64,000 nucleotides of DNA from Nocardioides sp. IC4_145. GTDB taxonomy: Bacteria; Actinomycetota; Actinomycetes; Propionibacteriales; Nocardioidaceae. Under the pieces are notes generated by a model that worked only from the letters and a program-made list of their open reading frames with translations, was not told the origin of the DNA and searched no databases. The stretch lies in the NCBI RefSeq assembly GCF_011250565.1, contig NZ_JAANMS010000018.1, positions 1 to 64,000 of the forward strand, read 5' to 3'. Within the stretch, counting starts at the first letter, position 1; the number at the start of each line of letters is the position of its first letter. Positions 8,932-17,724 of this stretch are shown here, piece after piece. The position numbers and the translations under genes are program-made.

Positions 8932-9714
8932 CTAGGGCTGCCCCCAGTCCAGGTGTCCGCGGTAGGCGTCGAAGATCGACAGCACCTGGTCGGGGACGAC
9001 CGTGCGCAGCCGGCGGCGCGACGGCTTGGCGGCGTACTCGACCGTGAGCGCGGCTCCCTTGAACCGGTGGTTGAACCAGCCGGTCATCGTGCCGTGGCAG
9101 ACGCCGCCGCAGTCGAAGGTCTTGCGCGGCAGGCCGAGGTGTCGGGCGACCTTGCGGGCGAAGCGCGGCCGCTTGGTGTCGGTGTCGACGCCGTGCAACG
9201 GCTGGTGGAAGCTCAGCAGGTAGTCGGGCCGGACGTCGGCGAGGAAGCCCATCATCGCCTTCGTCTCCGGCCCGGACGCCGCCTTCGGCCCGGACTCGTA
9301 GCGCCCGTCGAGGTCGGCCCACTTGTAGGGGTAGTTGCGGTTGAGGTCGACGCCGCGGGCGCTGCGCCGGGTGCCGGCGGCGAGTCCGTCGGGGTTGTAG
9401 GTCGGCACGATCCACAGGTCGACACCGACGACCGGCGGGCCGTCGCGCAGCGCGGTGAGGATGTGCCGGGTCGCGGGTTCGTCGCCGTGCATGGTCGAGA
9501 TGAGCACGACGGTCGGCACGCCCGGGCGGTCCGGCTCGCCGAGGCGCCAGGCGACGATGTCGCGGTCCTGCGCCGACGTGCCGAGGACGCGCTTGCCGAC
9601 GACCGCCGGGCGCTCCGGAGCGGCGCGCTCGGGTGCCGCGGCGGGTGCCGCCGGTGCGCTGGCGAGGACCAGCGCGAGGCCGGCGACGGCGGTCAGCAGG
9701 CGGGGACGGCGCAC
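8932..9714 (-). CDS. Secreted M14-family zinc carboxypeptidase
   Basis: The 260-residue precursor has a Sec signal peptide (about residues 1-27, ending ASAPAAPAAA) and an M14 domain. Zinc ligands are His76 and Glu79 (STMHGDEPA) and His170 (LLSFHQPLHG); Glu226 (LTVEYA) is the catalytic base. A CGGVC pair probably forms a disulfide. This compact form resembles murein-peptide or D,L-amidase members more than digestive carboxypeptidases, so a cell-wall peptide is the likely substrate. A 15-bp tandem repeat lies directly upstream. Confidence 0.9.
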   Translation of the reverse strand: MRRPRLLTAVAGLALVLASAPAAPAAAPERAAPERPAVVGKRVLGTSAQDRDIVAWRLGEPDRPGVPTVVLISTMHGDEPATRHILTALRDGPPVVGVDLWIVPTYNPDGLAAGTRRSARGVDLNRNYPYKWADLDGRYESGPKAASGPETKAMMGFLADVRPDYLLSFHQPLHGVDTDTKRPRFARKVARHLGLPRKTFDCGGVCHGTMTGWFNHRFKGAALTVEYAAKPSRRRLRTVVPDQVLSIFDAYRGHLDWGQP

Positions 9715-9725
9715 GGGCGCTCCTC

Positions 9726-9780
9726 GGATCGGCTCGGTCGGGATCGGCTCGGTCGGGATCGGCTCGGTCGGGATCGGCTC
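9726..9780. repeat. 15-bp tandem repeat, about 3.7 copies
   Basis: Three perfect copies of GGATCGGCTCGGTCG start at 9726, 9741 and 9756. A 10-bp partial copy follows and reaches into the stop codon of the membrane-protein gene ending at 9779. The array occupies most of the 5' region of the M14 gene. Confidence 0.95.
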
Positions 9781-10201
9781 AGACGACGGAGGTCAGGTAG
9801 GCCCAGGTCAGGACGCAGACGCCGGCCAGCGTGCCGAGGTGGGCGAGCAGCGACAGGCCGGGGCCCTCGGACCAGGAGTCCTCGGCACCGGCGGACGCGT
9901 GGCGGCCACGGGTGGGCAGCCAGCGGACGAGGATGCCGATCCCTGCGACGACCAGGAGCCACCAGCAACCCAGGCCGATGATGCCGACGGTGTCGCCGCC
10001 GAGGGGCGAGTCCGGCGGTGCGAGGAGGAAGACGGTCCACACGACGAGCGCCGCGACGCCGGCGCCGGTGTGCAGGTCGAGCAGGCGGGGAGCCACGCGC
10101 AGCCGGCCGGCGCCGCCCTCACCGCGCAGGCGCAGCCGGGTCAGCACGACCACGACGGCCCCGAGGGCGGTCAGGACGTAGACGACGACCTCGCTGGACA
10201 C
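9779..10201 (-). CDS. Small four-helix membrane protein, unknown function
   Basis: The 140-residue protein begins directly with a hydrophobic helix (VVVYVLTALGAVVVVL) and has three more: LHTGAGVAALVVWTVFLL, VGIIGLGCWWLLVVAGIGILV and LLAHLGTLAGVCVLTW. A short Ser/Glu-rich loop separates helices three and four. I do not recognise a named family. It lies between a DivIVA-like gene and the M14 peptidase on the same strand, which hints at an envelope role. Confidence 0.72.
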   Translation of the reverse strand: MSSEVVVYVLTALGAVVVVLTRLRLRGEGGAGRLRVAPRLLDLHTGAGVAALVVWTVFLLAPPDSPLGGDTVGIIGLGCWWLLVVAGIGILVRWLPTRGRHASAGAEDSWSEGPGLSLLAHLGTLAGVCVLTWAYLTSVV

Positions 10202-10216
10202 GCGGCGCAGTCTGCC

Positions 10217-10489
10217 CTACGCCGTGTGGTCGTCGCCACGGACGTCCGCGGCCTCGCGCTCGCGGGCGAGCCGGTCGAGGAGCGCGTCGACGTCGGCCAT
10301 CCGGTAGCCCCGCAGCGCCAGCGGGAAGCGCACCCGCCGCAGGTCCGCGGCCGTCACCGGCCGGTCGGCGGGCAGGTCCACGGCCAGGCGGTCGTGCTCG
10401 ACCTCGCTCATGGGGGTGCCGCGCCCGGCGGCCACGGCGGCGATGCCGCCCATGAGCAGCACCACCAGGACGGCGAAGAACCACATCAC
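10217..10489 (-). CDS. Membrane-anchored DivIVA-domain protein
   Basis: The 90-residue protein has one N-terminal helix (MMWFFAVLVVLLMGGIAAVAA) and a short C-terminal DivIVA-like motif (RFPLALRGYRMADVDALLDRLARERE, about residues 53-79). That is the membrane-curvature/coiled-coil start seen in actinobacterial cell-division proteins. No long coiled coil follows, so it is a minimal version. The gene overlaps the end of the LOG-family gene by 4 bp and is probably part of the dapE operon. Confidence 0.8.
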   Translation of the reverse strand: MMWFFAVLVVLLMGGIAAVAAGRGTPMSEVEHDRLAVDLPADRPVTAADLRRVRFPLALRGYRMADVDALLDRLAREREAADVRGDDHTA

Positions 10490-11241
10490 CGGTCGTCAGC
10501 CTCCCCGTCGACGGCCCCGTCGCCGTCGCGCGCCGCCCGCATCAGCGCCACCACCTCGTCGAGGTCGTCGGTCAGGGTCAGCATGTCGAGGTCCTCCACG
10601 GCGATCTTGCCCTCGGCCGCGACCGTGTCGCGCAGCCAGTCGACCATCCCGCGCCAGTAGTCGGTGCCGATGAGCACGATCGGGAAGCTCGTCACCTTCT
10701 TCGTCTGCACGAGCGTCATCGCCTCGAACAGCTCGTCCAGCGTGCCGACGCCGCCGGGCAGCACGGCGAATCCCTGGGAGTACTTCACGAACATCGTCTT
10801 GCGGGCGAAGAAGTAGCGGAAGTTGATCCCGACGTCGGACCACTCGTTCAACCCGGTCTCGAAGGGCAGCTCGATGCCGAGCCCGACGCTGACCCCGCCG
10901 GCCTCGCTCGCGCCCTTGTTGGCGGCCTCCATCGCACCCGGTCCGCCACCGGTGATCACCGCGAACCCCGCCTCGGCCAGCCGCCTGCCCAGCTCCTCCC
11001 CCGCGGCGTACGACGGGTGGTCGACCGGCGTGCGGGCCGAGCCGAACACCGCGATCGCCGGCCCGAGCTCGGCCAGCGCGCCGAACCCCTCGACGAACTC
11101 GGCCTGGATCTTCAGGACGCGCCACGGATCGGTGTGCACCCAGCCGCTGTCGCCGCGGGAGTCGAGCAGCCGCTGGTCGGTGGTGCTCCCGTCGACCTGG
11201 TCGCGACGCTGCACGACGGGCCCCTTGGACTTCGACCTCAC
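10486..11241 (-). CDS. LOG family (TIGR00730) nucleotide phosphoribohydrolase
   Basis: The 251-residue Rossmann-fold protein carries the hallmark motifs GGGPGAMEAANKGA (about residues 80-93) and LPGGVGTLDE (about 145-154) of the lysine-decarboxylase-like LOG family. Characterised members release cytokinin bases or AMP-derived products. The GTG at 11241 has a GAGAGGTGG site and overlaps the dapE stop (GTGA), so it is coupled to dapE. Proximity of LOG proteins and dapE is common in actinobacteria; the functional link is not established. Confidence 0.92.
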   Translation of the reverse strand: MRSKSKGPVVQRRDQVDGSTTDQRLLDSRGDSGWVHTDPWRVLKIQAEFVEGFGALAELGPAIAVFGSARTPVDHPSYAAGEELGRRLAEAGFAVITGGGPGAMEAANKGASEAGGVSVGLGIELPFETGLNEWSDVGINFRYFFARKTMFVKYSQGFAVLPGGVGTLDELFEAMTLVQTKKVTSFPIVLIGTDYWRGMVDWLRDTVAAEGKIAVEDLDMLTLTDDLDEVVALMRAARDGDGAVDGEADDR

Positions 11242-12335
11242 GCGTCCACCTCTCCCGTCGCCCGGCCCGACGTCGCGCCGGTGAGCCAGGCCCGCAGCTG
11301 TTGCTCGCAGCGCTCGATGTGCTCGACCGGCACGTGCTCGTCCTGCTTGTGGGCGTAGAGCGGGTCGCCGGGGCCGAAGTTGACCGCCGGCACGCCCAGC
11401 GCGGTGAACCGGGCGACGTCGGTCCACCCGAACTTCGGCGCGACCTCGCCGCCGACCGCCTCGACGAACGCCTTCGCGGCCGGCCGGTCGAGCCCGGGCA
11501 GCGCGCCCGGCGACATGTCGGTCAGCCGGACGTCGTACCCCTCGAAGTAGTCGCGGACGAACGCCTCGGCCTCGGCCTCCGAGCGGTCCGGGGCGAAGCG
11601 GAAGTTGACCTCGACGACGCACTCGTCGGGGACGACGTTGCCGGCGACGCCACCGGAGATGCGGACGGCGTTGAGACCCTCGTGGTACTCCAGCCCGTCG
11701 ATCACCGGCCGCCGCGGCTCGTAGGCGGCGAGCCGGTTGAGCACCTCGGCGGCGCCGTGGATGGCGTTGACGCCGCGCCACGAGCGGGCGGAGTGCGCGC
11801 GCTCGCCGGTGGTGCGCACCTCGGCGCGCAGCGTGCCCTGGCAGCCGGCCTCGACCGAGGCGTTGGAGGGCTCCATGAGGATCGCGAAGTCGGCGTCCAT
11901 CAGGTCCGGGCGTGCTTCGGCGAGCAGCCGGAGGCCGTTGTACGTCGCGTCGATCTCCTCGGCCTCGTAGAGGACGTAGGTCACGTCGCGCACCGGCTCG
12001 GGCACCGTCGCCGCGAGCCTGAGGATGACCGCGTCACCGCCCTTCATGTCGCAGGTGCCGAGGCCGTGCAGCACGCCGTCCTCGAGCCGGCTCGGCAGGT
12101 TGTCGTTGACCGGGACGGTGTCGAGGTGGCCGGCGATGACGACCCGCTCGCCGCGACCCAGGTCGGTGCGGGCGACGACGGTGTGCCCGTGGCGCACCAC
12201 CTCGAGGTGCTCGAGCGGGCGCAGGGCCGCCTCGACGGCGTCGGCGATCTCCGCCTCGTCGCGGCTCACGGACTCGATGTCGACGAGGGCCGCGGTGAGC
12301 GAGACGGCGTCCAGCGAGAGGTCGAGGGTGGCCAT
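11238..12335 (-). CDS. dapE: Succinyl-diaminopimelate desuccinylase
   Basis: This 365-residue M20-family dizinc hydrolase shows metal-ligand segments GHLDTVP, TCDMKGGDA, and the YEAEEID catalytic/metal glutamates. It also has the C-terminal HKQDE histidine. It releases succinate from N-succinyl-LL-diaminopimelate in the lysine/peptidoglycan pathway; dapD and dapC lie 8 and 13 kb away. The ATG at 12335 starts the conserved MATLDL sequence; the frame upstream is not conserved in character. It heads an operon with the LOG and DivIVA-like genes. Confidence 0.94.
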   Translation of the reverse strand: MATLDLSLDAVSLTAALVDIESVSRDEAEIADAVEAALRPLEHLEVVRHGHTVVARTDLGRGERVVIAGHLDTVPVNDNLPSRLEDGVLHGLGTCDMKGGDAVILRLAATVPEPVRDVTYVLYEAEEIDATYNGLRLLAEARPDLMDADFAILMEPSNASVEAGCQGTLRAEVRTTGERAHSARSWRGVNAIHGAAEVLNRLAAYEPRRPVIDGLEYHEGLNAVRISGGVAGNVVPDECVVEVNFRFAPDRSEAEAEAFVRDYFEGYDVRLTDMSPGALPGLDRPAAKAFVEAVGGEVAPKFGWTDVARFTALGVPAVNFGPGDPLYAHKQDEHVPVEHIERCEQQLRAWLTGATSGRATGEVDA

Positions 12336-12383
12336 GCCTCCATCCAAGCAGCCGGGCCGCGACCGCCGCCCTTCCGCCGCGGG

Positions 12384-12401
12384 TGGAACACGTTCTAGTG
12401 T
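12384..12401 (+). promoter_or_regulatory. KstR-like palindrome over a leaderless -10
   Basis: TGGAACACGTTCTA at 12384-12397 fits the KstR consensus TnnAACnnGTTnnA. It overlaps TAGTGT (12396-12401), which stands seven bases before the ATG at 12409. A site in this position would block initiation. That KstR itself binds is inferred from the motif only. Confidence 0.45.
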
Positions 12402-12408
12402 CACGCCC

Positions 12409-13260
12409 ATGCGCAACGGCCTCGTCCTCTTCACCTCCGACCGCGGCATCACCCCGGCCGCCCTCGCGAAGGCGGGCGAGGAGCGTGGGTTCGACACGAT
12501 CTACGTCCCCGAGCACACCCACATCCCGGTCAAGCGGACCGCCGCCCACCCCGGCACCGGCGACGAGACGCTGCCCGACGACCGCTACCTCCGCACGCTC
12601 GACCCGTGGATCTCGCTGGCCACCGCCGCCGCGGTCACCACGCGGATCCGGCTGTCGACGGCCGTCGCCCTGCCCGTCGAGTCCGACCCGATCACGCTGG
12701 CCAAGCAGATCGCCACCCTCGACCACCTGTCCGGCGGCCGCGTCACCATCGGCGCCGGCTTCGGCTGGAACACCGACGAGCTCGAGGACCACTCCGTGCC
12801 GCCGGGCAAGCGCCGCACGGTGCTGCGGGAGTACGTCGAGGCGATGCGGGCGCTGTGGACGCAGGAGGAGGCGTCGTACGACGGGCAGTTCGTGTCGTTC
12901 GGGCCGTCCTGGGCCTACCCCAAGCCGGTCCAGGCCCACGTACCGCTCATCATCGGCGCCGGGGGCGGTCCGAAGACGTTCCGCTGGATCGCTGAGAACG
13001 CCGACGGCTGGATGACCACCCCCACCCAGCAGGACGTCCTCGCCAACATCGAGGCGCTGAAGAAGGCATGGGCCGAGGCCGGCCGCGACGGCGCCCCGGA
13101 CATCCGGGTCCTCATCGCCTTCAAGCCCGACCCCGCCGAGCTCGCCGCCTGGGCTGAGGCCGGCTGCACCGAGCTCATCTGGGGCGTCCCCGACAGGTCC
13201 GAGGACGAGGTGCTCGCCAGCCTCGACCGGACGGCGAGCCGCCTCGGCCTCTCCGCCTGA
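12409..13260 (+). CDS. LLM-class F420-dependent oxidoreductase (TIGR03619-like)
   Basis: The 283-residue luciferase-like TIM barrel contains the family landmarks GITPAALAKAGEERGFDTIYVPEH, RIRLSTAVALP, KQIATLDHLSGGRVTIGAGFGW and HVPLIIGAGGG. These are typical of F420H2-dependent rather than FMN luciferase-like enzymes. It is probably transcribed leaderless from the TAGTGT element. The KstR-like site suggests a role in sterol or related CoA-ester catabolism, but no other such gene is adjacent. It ends immediately beside ileS, with which it converges. Confidence 0.92.
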   Translation: MRNGLVLFTSDRGITPAALAKAGEERGFDTIYVPEHTHIPVKRTAAHPGTGDETLPDDRYLRTLDPWISLATAAAVTTRIRLSTAVALPVESDPITLAKQIATLDHLSGGRVTIGAGFGWNTDELEDHSVPPGKRRTVLREYVEAMRALWTQEEASYDGQFVSFGPSWAYPKPVQAHVPLIIGAGGGPKTFRWIAENADGWMTTPTQQDVLANIEALKKAWAEAGRDGAPDIRVLIAFKPDPAELAAWAEAGCTELIWGVPDRSEDEVLASLDRTASRLGLSA

Positions 13261-16200
13261 TCAGGCCTTCGCGACCGTCACCTGCGGCTCGCCGTCGCCG
13301 GCGACCAGCTCGAGCGACGTGGCCAGCGTCTCGCTGGTCAGCAGGTCGCGGTGGGTGTCGGCGGCGGCCAGCACGTCGGACGACCCGGCGACGGTGAGCG
13401 CGATCCGGTCGGAGACCTCCAGGCCGGCGTCGCGGCGGGCCTGCTGCACCTGGCGGACCAGGTCGCGGGCGAGGCCCTCGGCCGCCAGCTGCGGCGTCAC
13501 TGCGGTGTCGAGCACGACGAAGCCGCCGCTGCGGAGCACGCCGGTCGCGGAGTCGGCGTCGGCCGATCCGGCGACGGTCTCGAGGGTGTACTCGCCCTCC
13601 TGCAGCGCCAGCCCGCCCGAGGTCACGGTGCCGTCCTCGGCCACCGACCAGTCGCCGGTCTTCGAGCCCTTGATCGCGACCTGCACGTCCTTGCCGAGCC
13701 GGGGGCCGGCGGCGCGGGCGTTGACGGTCAGCTTCTGCTCCACGCCGTAGGACGCCGCCTCGTCGGAGGCCGCGGCCAGCAGGCGCACCTGCTTGACGTT
13801 GACCTCGTCGGCCACGATCCCCTCGAAGCCGGCCAGCGCGGCCGGGCCGTCGACGACCACGGTCAGCGTCGACAGCGGCAGCCGGTTGCGCAGGTTGCCC
13901 GCCTTGCGCAGCGCGGACGTGGCCGAGCAGACCTCGCGGACCTGGTCCATCGCGGCGACCAGCGCGTCGTCGGCCGGCAGCGCGGAGACGTCCGGCCAGT
14001 CGGCCAGGTGCACCGACCGCTCGCCGGTCAGCCCGCGCCAGACCTCCTCGGTGGTCAGCGGCAGCAGCGGGGCGACGGTCCGGCAGACGACCTCGAGCAC
14101 CGTGTAGAGCGTGTCGAAGGCCTCGGTGGAGTCACCCCAGAAGCGGTCGCGCGAGCGACGGATGTACCAGTTGGTCAGCACGTCGAGGAACGACCGCGTC
14201 GTCTCGCACGCGTCGGCCACGGCGTACTCGTCGAGCTGCGTGGTCATCGTCTCGACGTACTGCCGCAGCTTGGCGAGCAGGTAGCGATCGAGCGGGTCCT
14301 TGGAGTCGGTCGACCACTGGGCGGCGTACCCGGCACCGTCGTTCGCGGCGTTGGCGTAGAGCTGGAAGAAGTACCAGCTGTTCCACAGCGGGATCATCAC
14401 CTGGCGCACCGAGTCGCGGATGCCCTGCTCGGTGACGACCAGGTTGCCGCCACGCAGGATCGGGCTCGACATGAGGAACCAGCGCATCGCGTCGGCCCCG
14501 TCGCGCTCGAAGACCTCGCGCACGTCGGGGTAGTTGCGCAGCGACTTGCTCATCTTGTTGCCGTCGCTGCCGAGCACGATGCCGTGGCTGATGCACGACT
14601 GGAACGCCGGCTTGTCGAACAGCGCGGTCGCCAGTACGTGCAGGGTGTAGAACCAGCCGCGGGTCTGGCCGATGTACTCGACGATGAAGTCCCCCGGGAA
14701 GTGGCCCTTCTTCTCAGCGGTGCCGTCAAACCACTCGGCGTTCTCGAACGGGTAGTGGTTCTGCGCGAAGCTCATCGAGCCCGAGTCGAACCACACGTCG
14801 AGCACGTCGGGCACGCGGCGCATCATCGAGCGGCCGGTCGGGTCGTCCGGGTTCGGGCGGACCAGCTCGTCGACGTACGGCCGGTGGAGGTCGGGCTGGC
14901 CGTCCTTGTTGCGCGGCAGCGTGCCGAAGTCGCGCTCGAGCTCCTCGAAGGAGCCGTAGACGTCGAGGCGCGGGTACGCCGGGTCGTCGCTCTTCCACAC
15001 CGGGACCGGGCTGCCCCAGAACCGGTTGCGGGTGATCGACCAGTCGCGGGCGTTGGCCAGCCACTTGCCGAACTGGCCGTCCTGGATGTGGTCGGGCACC
15101 CAGCGGATCTGCTGGTTGAGCTCGAGCATCCGGTCCTTGATCGCGGTGACCTCGACGAACCACGACGAGACGCCCTTGTAGATCAGGGGCTCGCGGCAGC
15201 GCCAGCAGTGCGGGTACGCGTGGTCGTAGGTCTCGCGGCGCAGCAGCACCGTGCCCGGCGTGACGGCACCGGCGGCCTCGCCGGTCTCGCCACGGGTCGC
15301 GGCCTTGAGGTGGTCGATGACGTGCGGGTTGGCGTCGAAGACCTGCATGCCGGCGTACTCCGCGACCGGGTGGGTGAACCGGCCGTCCTTGCCGACCGGC
15401 ATCACCGGCTCGATGCCCTCGCGGTCGGTGACCTCCTTGTCGACCTCGCCGAACGCGCCGGCGGTGTGCACCAGCCCGGTGCCGTCGGTGGTGGTGACGG
15501 CGTCGTCGGCGGGCACGACGCGGAAGGCACGCTCGTGGCCGAGGTAGTAGGAGAACGGCGGGGTGTAGGTCAGCCCGAGCAGGTCGGTGCCCTTCCCGCG
15601 CCACACCACGGTCGGCTCGTCGCCGAGCTCGCGGGCGTAGGCGCCGAGGCGCGCCTCGGCGAGGACGTAGCGGACGCCGTCGGCCTCGACCGCGACGTAG
15701 TCGATGTCGGAGCCGACCATGACCGCGAGGTTGCTCGGCAGCGTCCACGGCGTGGTCGTCCAGACGAGGAGCTTGGCGCCCTTCAGCTCGTGGTCGGAGG
15801 TGATGTCGTAGCCGACGGTGACCGCCGGGTCCTGGCGGTTCTGGTAGACGTCGTCGTCCATGCGCAGCTCGTGGTTGGACAGCGGCGTCTCGTCGTTCCA
15901 GCAGTAGGGCAGCACGCGGAAGCCCTCGTAGACCAGGCCCTTGTCGTGCAGGCGCTTGAACGCCCAGATGACCGACTCCATGTACTCCGGGTTCATGGTC
16001 CGGTAGTCGCGGTCGAAGTCGACCCAGCGCGCCTGGCGGGTGACGTACTCGCGCCACTCGCCGGTGTACTTCATCACCGACTCGCGGCAGGCCTCGTTGA
16101 ACCGGTCGATGCCCATCTCGACGATCTCGTCGGTGGTCTTGATGCCGTTGAGCCGCATCGCCTCGAGCTCGGCGGGCAGGCCGTGCGTGTCCCAGCCGAA

Positions 16201-16482
16201 GCGGCGCTCGACGCGCTTGCCGCGCATGGTCTGGTAGCGCGGGACGATGTCCTTGACGTAGCCGGTCAGCAGGTGGCCGTAGTGCGGCAGCCCGTTGGCG
16301 AACGGAGGCCCGTCGTAGAAGACGAACTCGTTGCTCGCGTCCGCGCCCGGGTCGCGCTGGTCGACGCTCGCCTGGAAGGTGCCGTCGGCGTCCCAGTAGG
16401 CCAGCACCCGCTCCTCGATCGCGGGGAACCTCGGGGTGGACGGCACGCCGCTCTCGGAGGTGGAGACCTTCGGGTACGTCAT
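13261..16482 (-). CDS. ileS: Isoleucyl-tRNA synthetase
   Basis: This 1073-residue class I synthetase charges tRNA-Ile. The HIGH-type motif reads PHYGH near residue 66, and KMSKS is near residue 646 ([10 protein letters not shown]). The editing domain lies between them and an anticodon-binding domain follows (about 700-900). Length and order match the long actinobacterial IleRS type. A T-box leader precedes the ATG with an AGGAG ribosome site. The stop codon abuts the convergent LLM gene. Confidence 0.98.
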   Translation of the reverse strand: MTYPKVSTSESGVPSTPRFPAIEERVLAYWDADGTFQASVDQRDPGADASNEFVFYDGPPFANGLPHYGHLLTGYVKDIVPRYQTMRGKRVERRFGWDTHGLPAELEAMRLNGIKTTDEIVEMGIDRFNEACRESVMKYTGEWREYVTRQARWVDFDRDYRTMNPEYMESVIWAFKRLHDKGLVYEGFRVLPYCWNDETPLSNHELRMDDDVYQNRQDPAVTVGYDITSDHELKGAKLLVWTTTPWTLPSNLAVMVGSDIDYVAVEADGVRYVLAEARLGAYARELGDEPTVVWRGKGTDLLGLTYTPPFSYYLGHERAFRVVPADDAVTTTDGTGLVHTAGAFGEVDKEVTDREGIEPVMPVGKDGRFTHPVAEYAGMQVFDANPHVIDHLKAATRGETGEAAGAVTPGTVLLRRETYDHAYPHCWRCREPLIYKGVSSWFVEVTAIKDRMLELNQQIRWVPDHIQDGQFGKWLANARDWSITRNRFWGSPVPVWKSDDPAYPRLDVYGSFEELERDFGTLPRNKDGQPDLHRPYVDELVRPNPDDPTGRSMMRRVPDVLDVWFDSGSMSFAQNHYPFENAEWFDGTAEKKGHFPGDFIVEYIGQTRGWFYTLHVLATALFDKPAFQSCISHGIVLGSDGNKMSKSLRNYPDVREVFERDGADAMRWFLMSSPILRGGNLVVTEQGIRDSVRQVMIPLWNSWYFFQLYANAANDGAGYAAQWSTDSKDPLDRYLLAKLRQYVETMTTQLDEYAVADACETTRSFLDVLTNWYIRRSRDRFWGDSTEAFDTLYTVLEVVCRTVAPLLPLTTEEVWRGLTGERSVHLADWPDVSALPADDALVAAMDQVREVCSATSALRKAGNLRNRLPLSTLTVVVDGPAALAGFEGIVADEVNVKQVRLLAAASDEAASYGVEQKLTVNARAAGPRLGKDVQVAIKGSKTGDWSVAEDGTVTSGGLALQEGEYTLETVAGSADADSATGVLRSGGFVVLDTAVTPQLAAEGLARDLVRQVQQARRDAGLEVSDRIALTVAGSSDVLAAADTHRDLLTSETLATSLELVAGDGEPQVTVAKA

Positions 16483-16700
16483 TCGGGTTGCTCCTGCAGC
16501 TTCGACGGTGGGTCCTTCTCGAAACCACAGGGACGATCCGGCCGGACCGCGGTACCACCCTGCTTGCCGCCCGGTGCTGCTGGACGACCGCTCTCGTGCG
16601 GCTGTGACGGGCCCACCCGTCCGGTTCTACTGAGGACTCGCGTCCCGTTCTTCCGGAGGCTCACCGCTGATGACGGCTCGAACGCCTGTGCATCCAGGGT
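16483..16700 (-). promoter_or_regulatory. T-box riboswitch leader of ileS
   Basis: On the minus strand AGGGTGGTACCGCGG (16547-16561) matches the T-box bulge that binds the uncharged tRNA acceptor end. Upstream GC-rich arms could form a short Stem I and carry an ATC codon. The ribosome site AGGAG lies just before the ATG, downstream of the T-box. This fits the translational T-boxes known for actinobacterial ileS. The exact 5' end is estimated. Confidence 0.92.
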
Positions 16701-16777
16701 ACGGCGCAGCCGCTCGCGGCCGCCAATCGGTTGTCCTGTCGTCGACGGGCTACCTGAAGTCGCCCGCCGCCCCGGCC

Positions 16778-17689
16778 TCACGCGGCGCGGCAGGTGGCGC
16801 AGCGGACTTCTGGTAGTCGGTCGACGGCAGCCTGCAGGACGCGGCGCACCTCGTCCCGGTGGAACATCACGTCCTCCCACGAGAACCTCAGCACCAGCCA
16901 GCCGTGCACGACGAGGGCGTTGTAGCGACGGCAGTCGCTGGCGAGCTGGTCGCGGCCACCGTGCCAGGCGAAGGAATCCGCCTCGATCACGATCCGCAGG
17001 CGCCTGTCGGCCAGGTTGACGCGGCCGATGAAGTCGCTGCCCCAGATGTCGACCTGCGGCTCGACGGCCAGCCCGTCGACCTCGAGGGCGATCGACCGGA
17101 GGACCGACTCGAACGGGTTTGCCGCCAGCGGGCTGGCATGCTCGGCCACCCGCCGGACCCTTCCCGCGCCGGCACCGCGCGCCGAGTCCGCGAGCGATTG
17201 AAGCGCCTGGGTCCCGAAGCCGTCGCGGAGCGCCGAGTCGGCGACGGCGAGGGCGTCGGCGAACGGCAACGATCGGGCGCAGTCGAGCAGCGTCCGTGCC
17301 TCGCTGGTGACCAGCCCGTCCCGCTCGTGCCGTGCGAGGTCGACGCGGTGGAGGTGCACGGACTCCGGCCCGGGTCGGCGTCCGCCCGGGACGATGACGT
17401 GCGGGCGATCGGGCGCCGTCGCGACCGACCAGCCGTGGAGGAGCGCGGCGCTGGTGTGCGAGACGACGCCGGTGACCCGGTGTGCGGCAGCACGCGCGTC
17501 GCCCACCTGCGGGAGTGCCCAACGGCCACGCGCCAGGCGGACGAGGTCGCCGCCGGCGATGGCTCGGTCGACCTCGGCACGGGAGGTGAGGGCGACGAGC
17601 TGGGCCCGGGTGGCGGTGCCACCCAGCCGCTGAAGGACCTCGACCACCGACATGTCCCCCACGCTGACCCAACGACGCCGGACGTGCAT
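16778..17689 (-). CDS. AbiEi-like winged-helix protein with DUF559 nuclease-like end
   Basis: The protein of about 303 residues starts with an AbiEi antitoxin-type winged helix ([40 protein letters not shown]). It ends in a DUF559/Vsr-like PD-(D/E)XK domain ([20 protein letters not shown]...[23 protein letters not shown]). Such fusions are common solitary genes in actinobacteria; no cognate toxin is adjacent. The ATG at 17689 has GGAGAG at good spacing, while ATG 17653 is an alternative start. Function is unknown; nuclease activity is inferred from the fold only. Confidence 0.8.
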   Translation of the reverse strand: MHVRRRWVSVGDMSVVEVLQRLGGTATRAQLVALTSRAEVDRAIAGGDLVRLARGRWALPQVGDARAAAHRVTGVVSHTSAALLHGWSVATAPDRPHVIVPGGRRPGPESVHLHRVDLARHERDGLVTSEARTLLDCARSLPFADALAVADSALRDGFGTQALQSLADSARGAGAGRVRRVAEHASPLAANPFESVLRSIALEVDGLAVEPQVDIWGSDFIGRVNLADRRLRIVIEADSFAWHGGRDQLASDCRRYNALVVHGWLVLRFSWEDVMFHRDEVRRVLQAAVDRLPEVRCATCRAA

Positions 17690-17724
17690 CCCGCTCTCCA
17701 CAGGCCGACCCCGCTCGGGCCCGC

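Noticed and set aside
9726..9780. CRISPR-like array
   Set aside because: Units are contiguous 15-bp tandem repeats without spacers, and no cas gene is present.
13351..17019. Very long open frame antisense to ileS
   Set aside because: The translation is repetitive Val/Leu/Asp/Arg text without motifs, while ileS on the other strand has full catalytic motifs.
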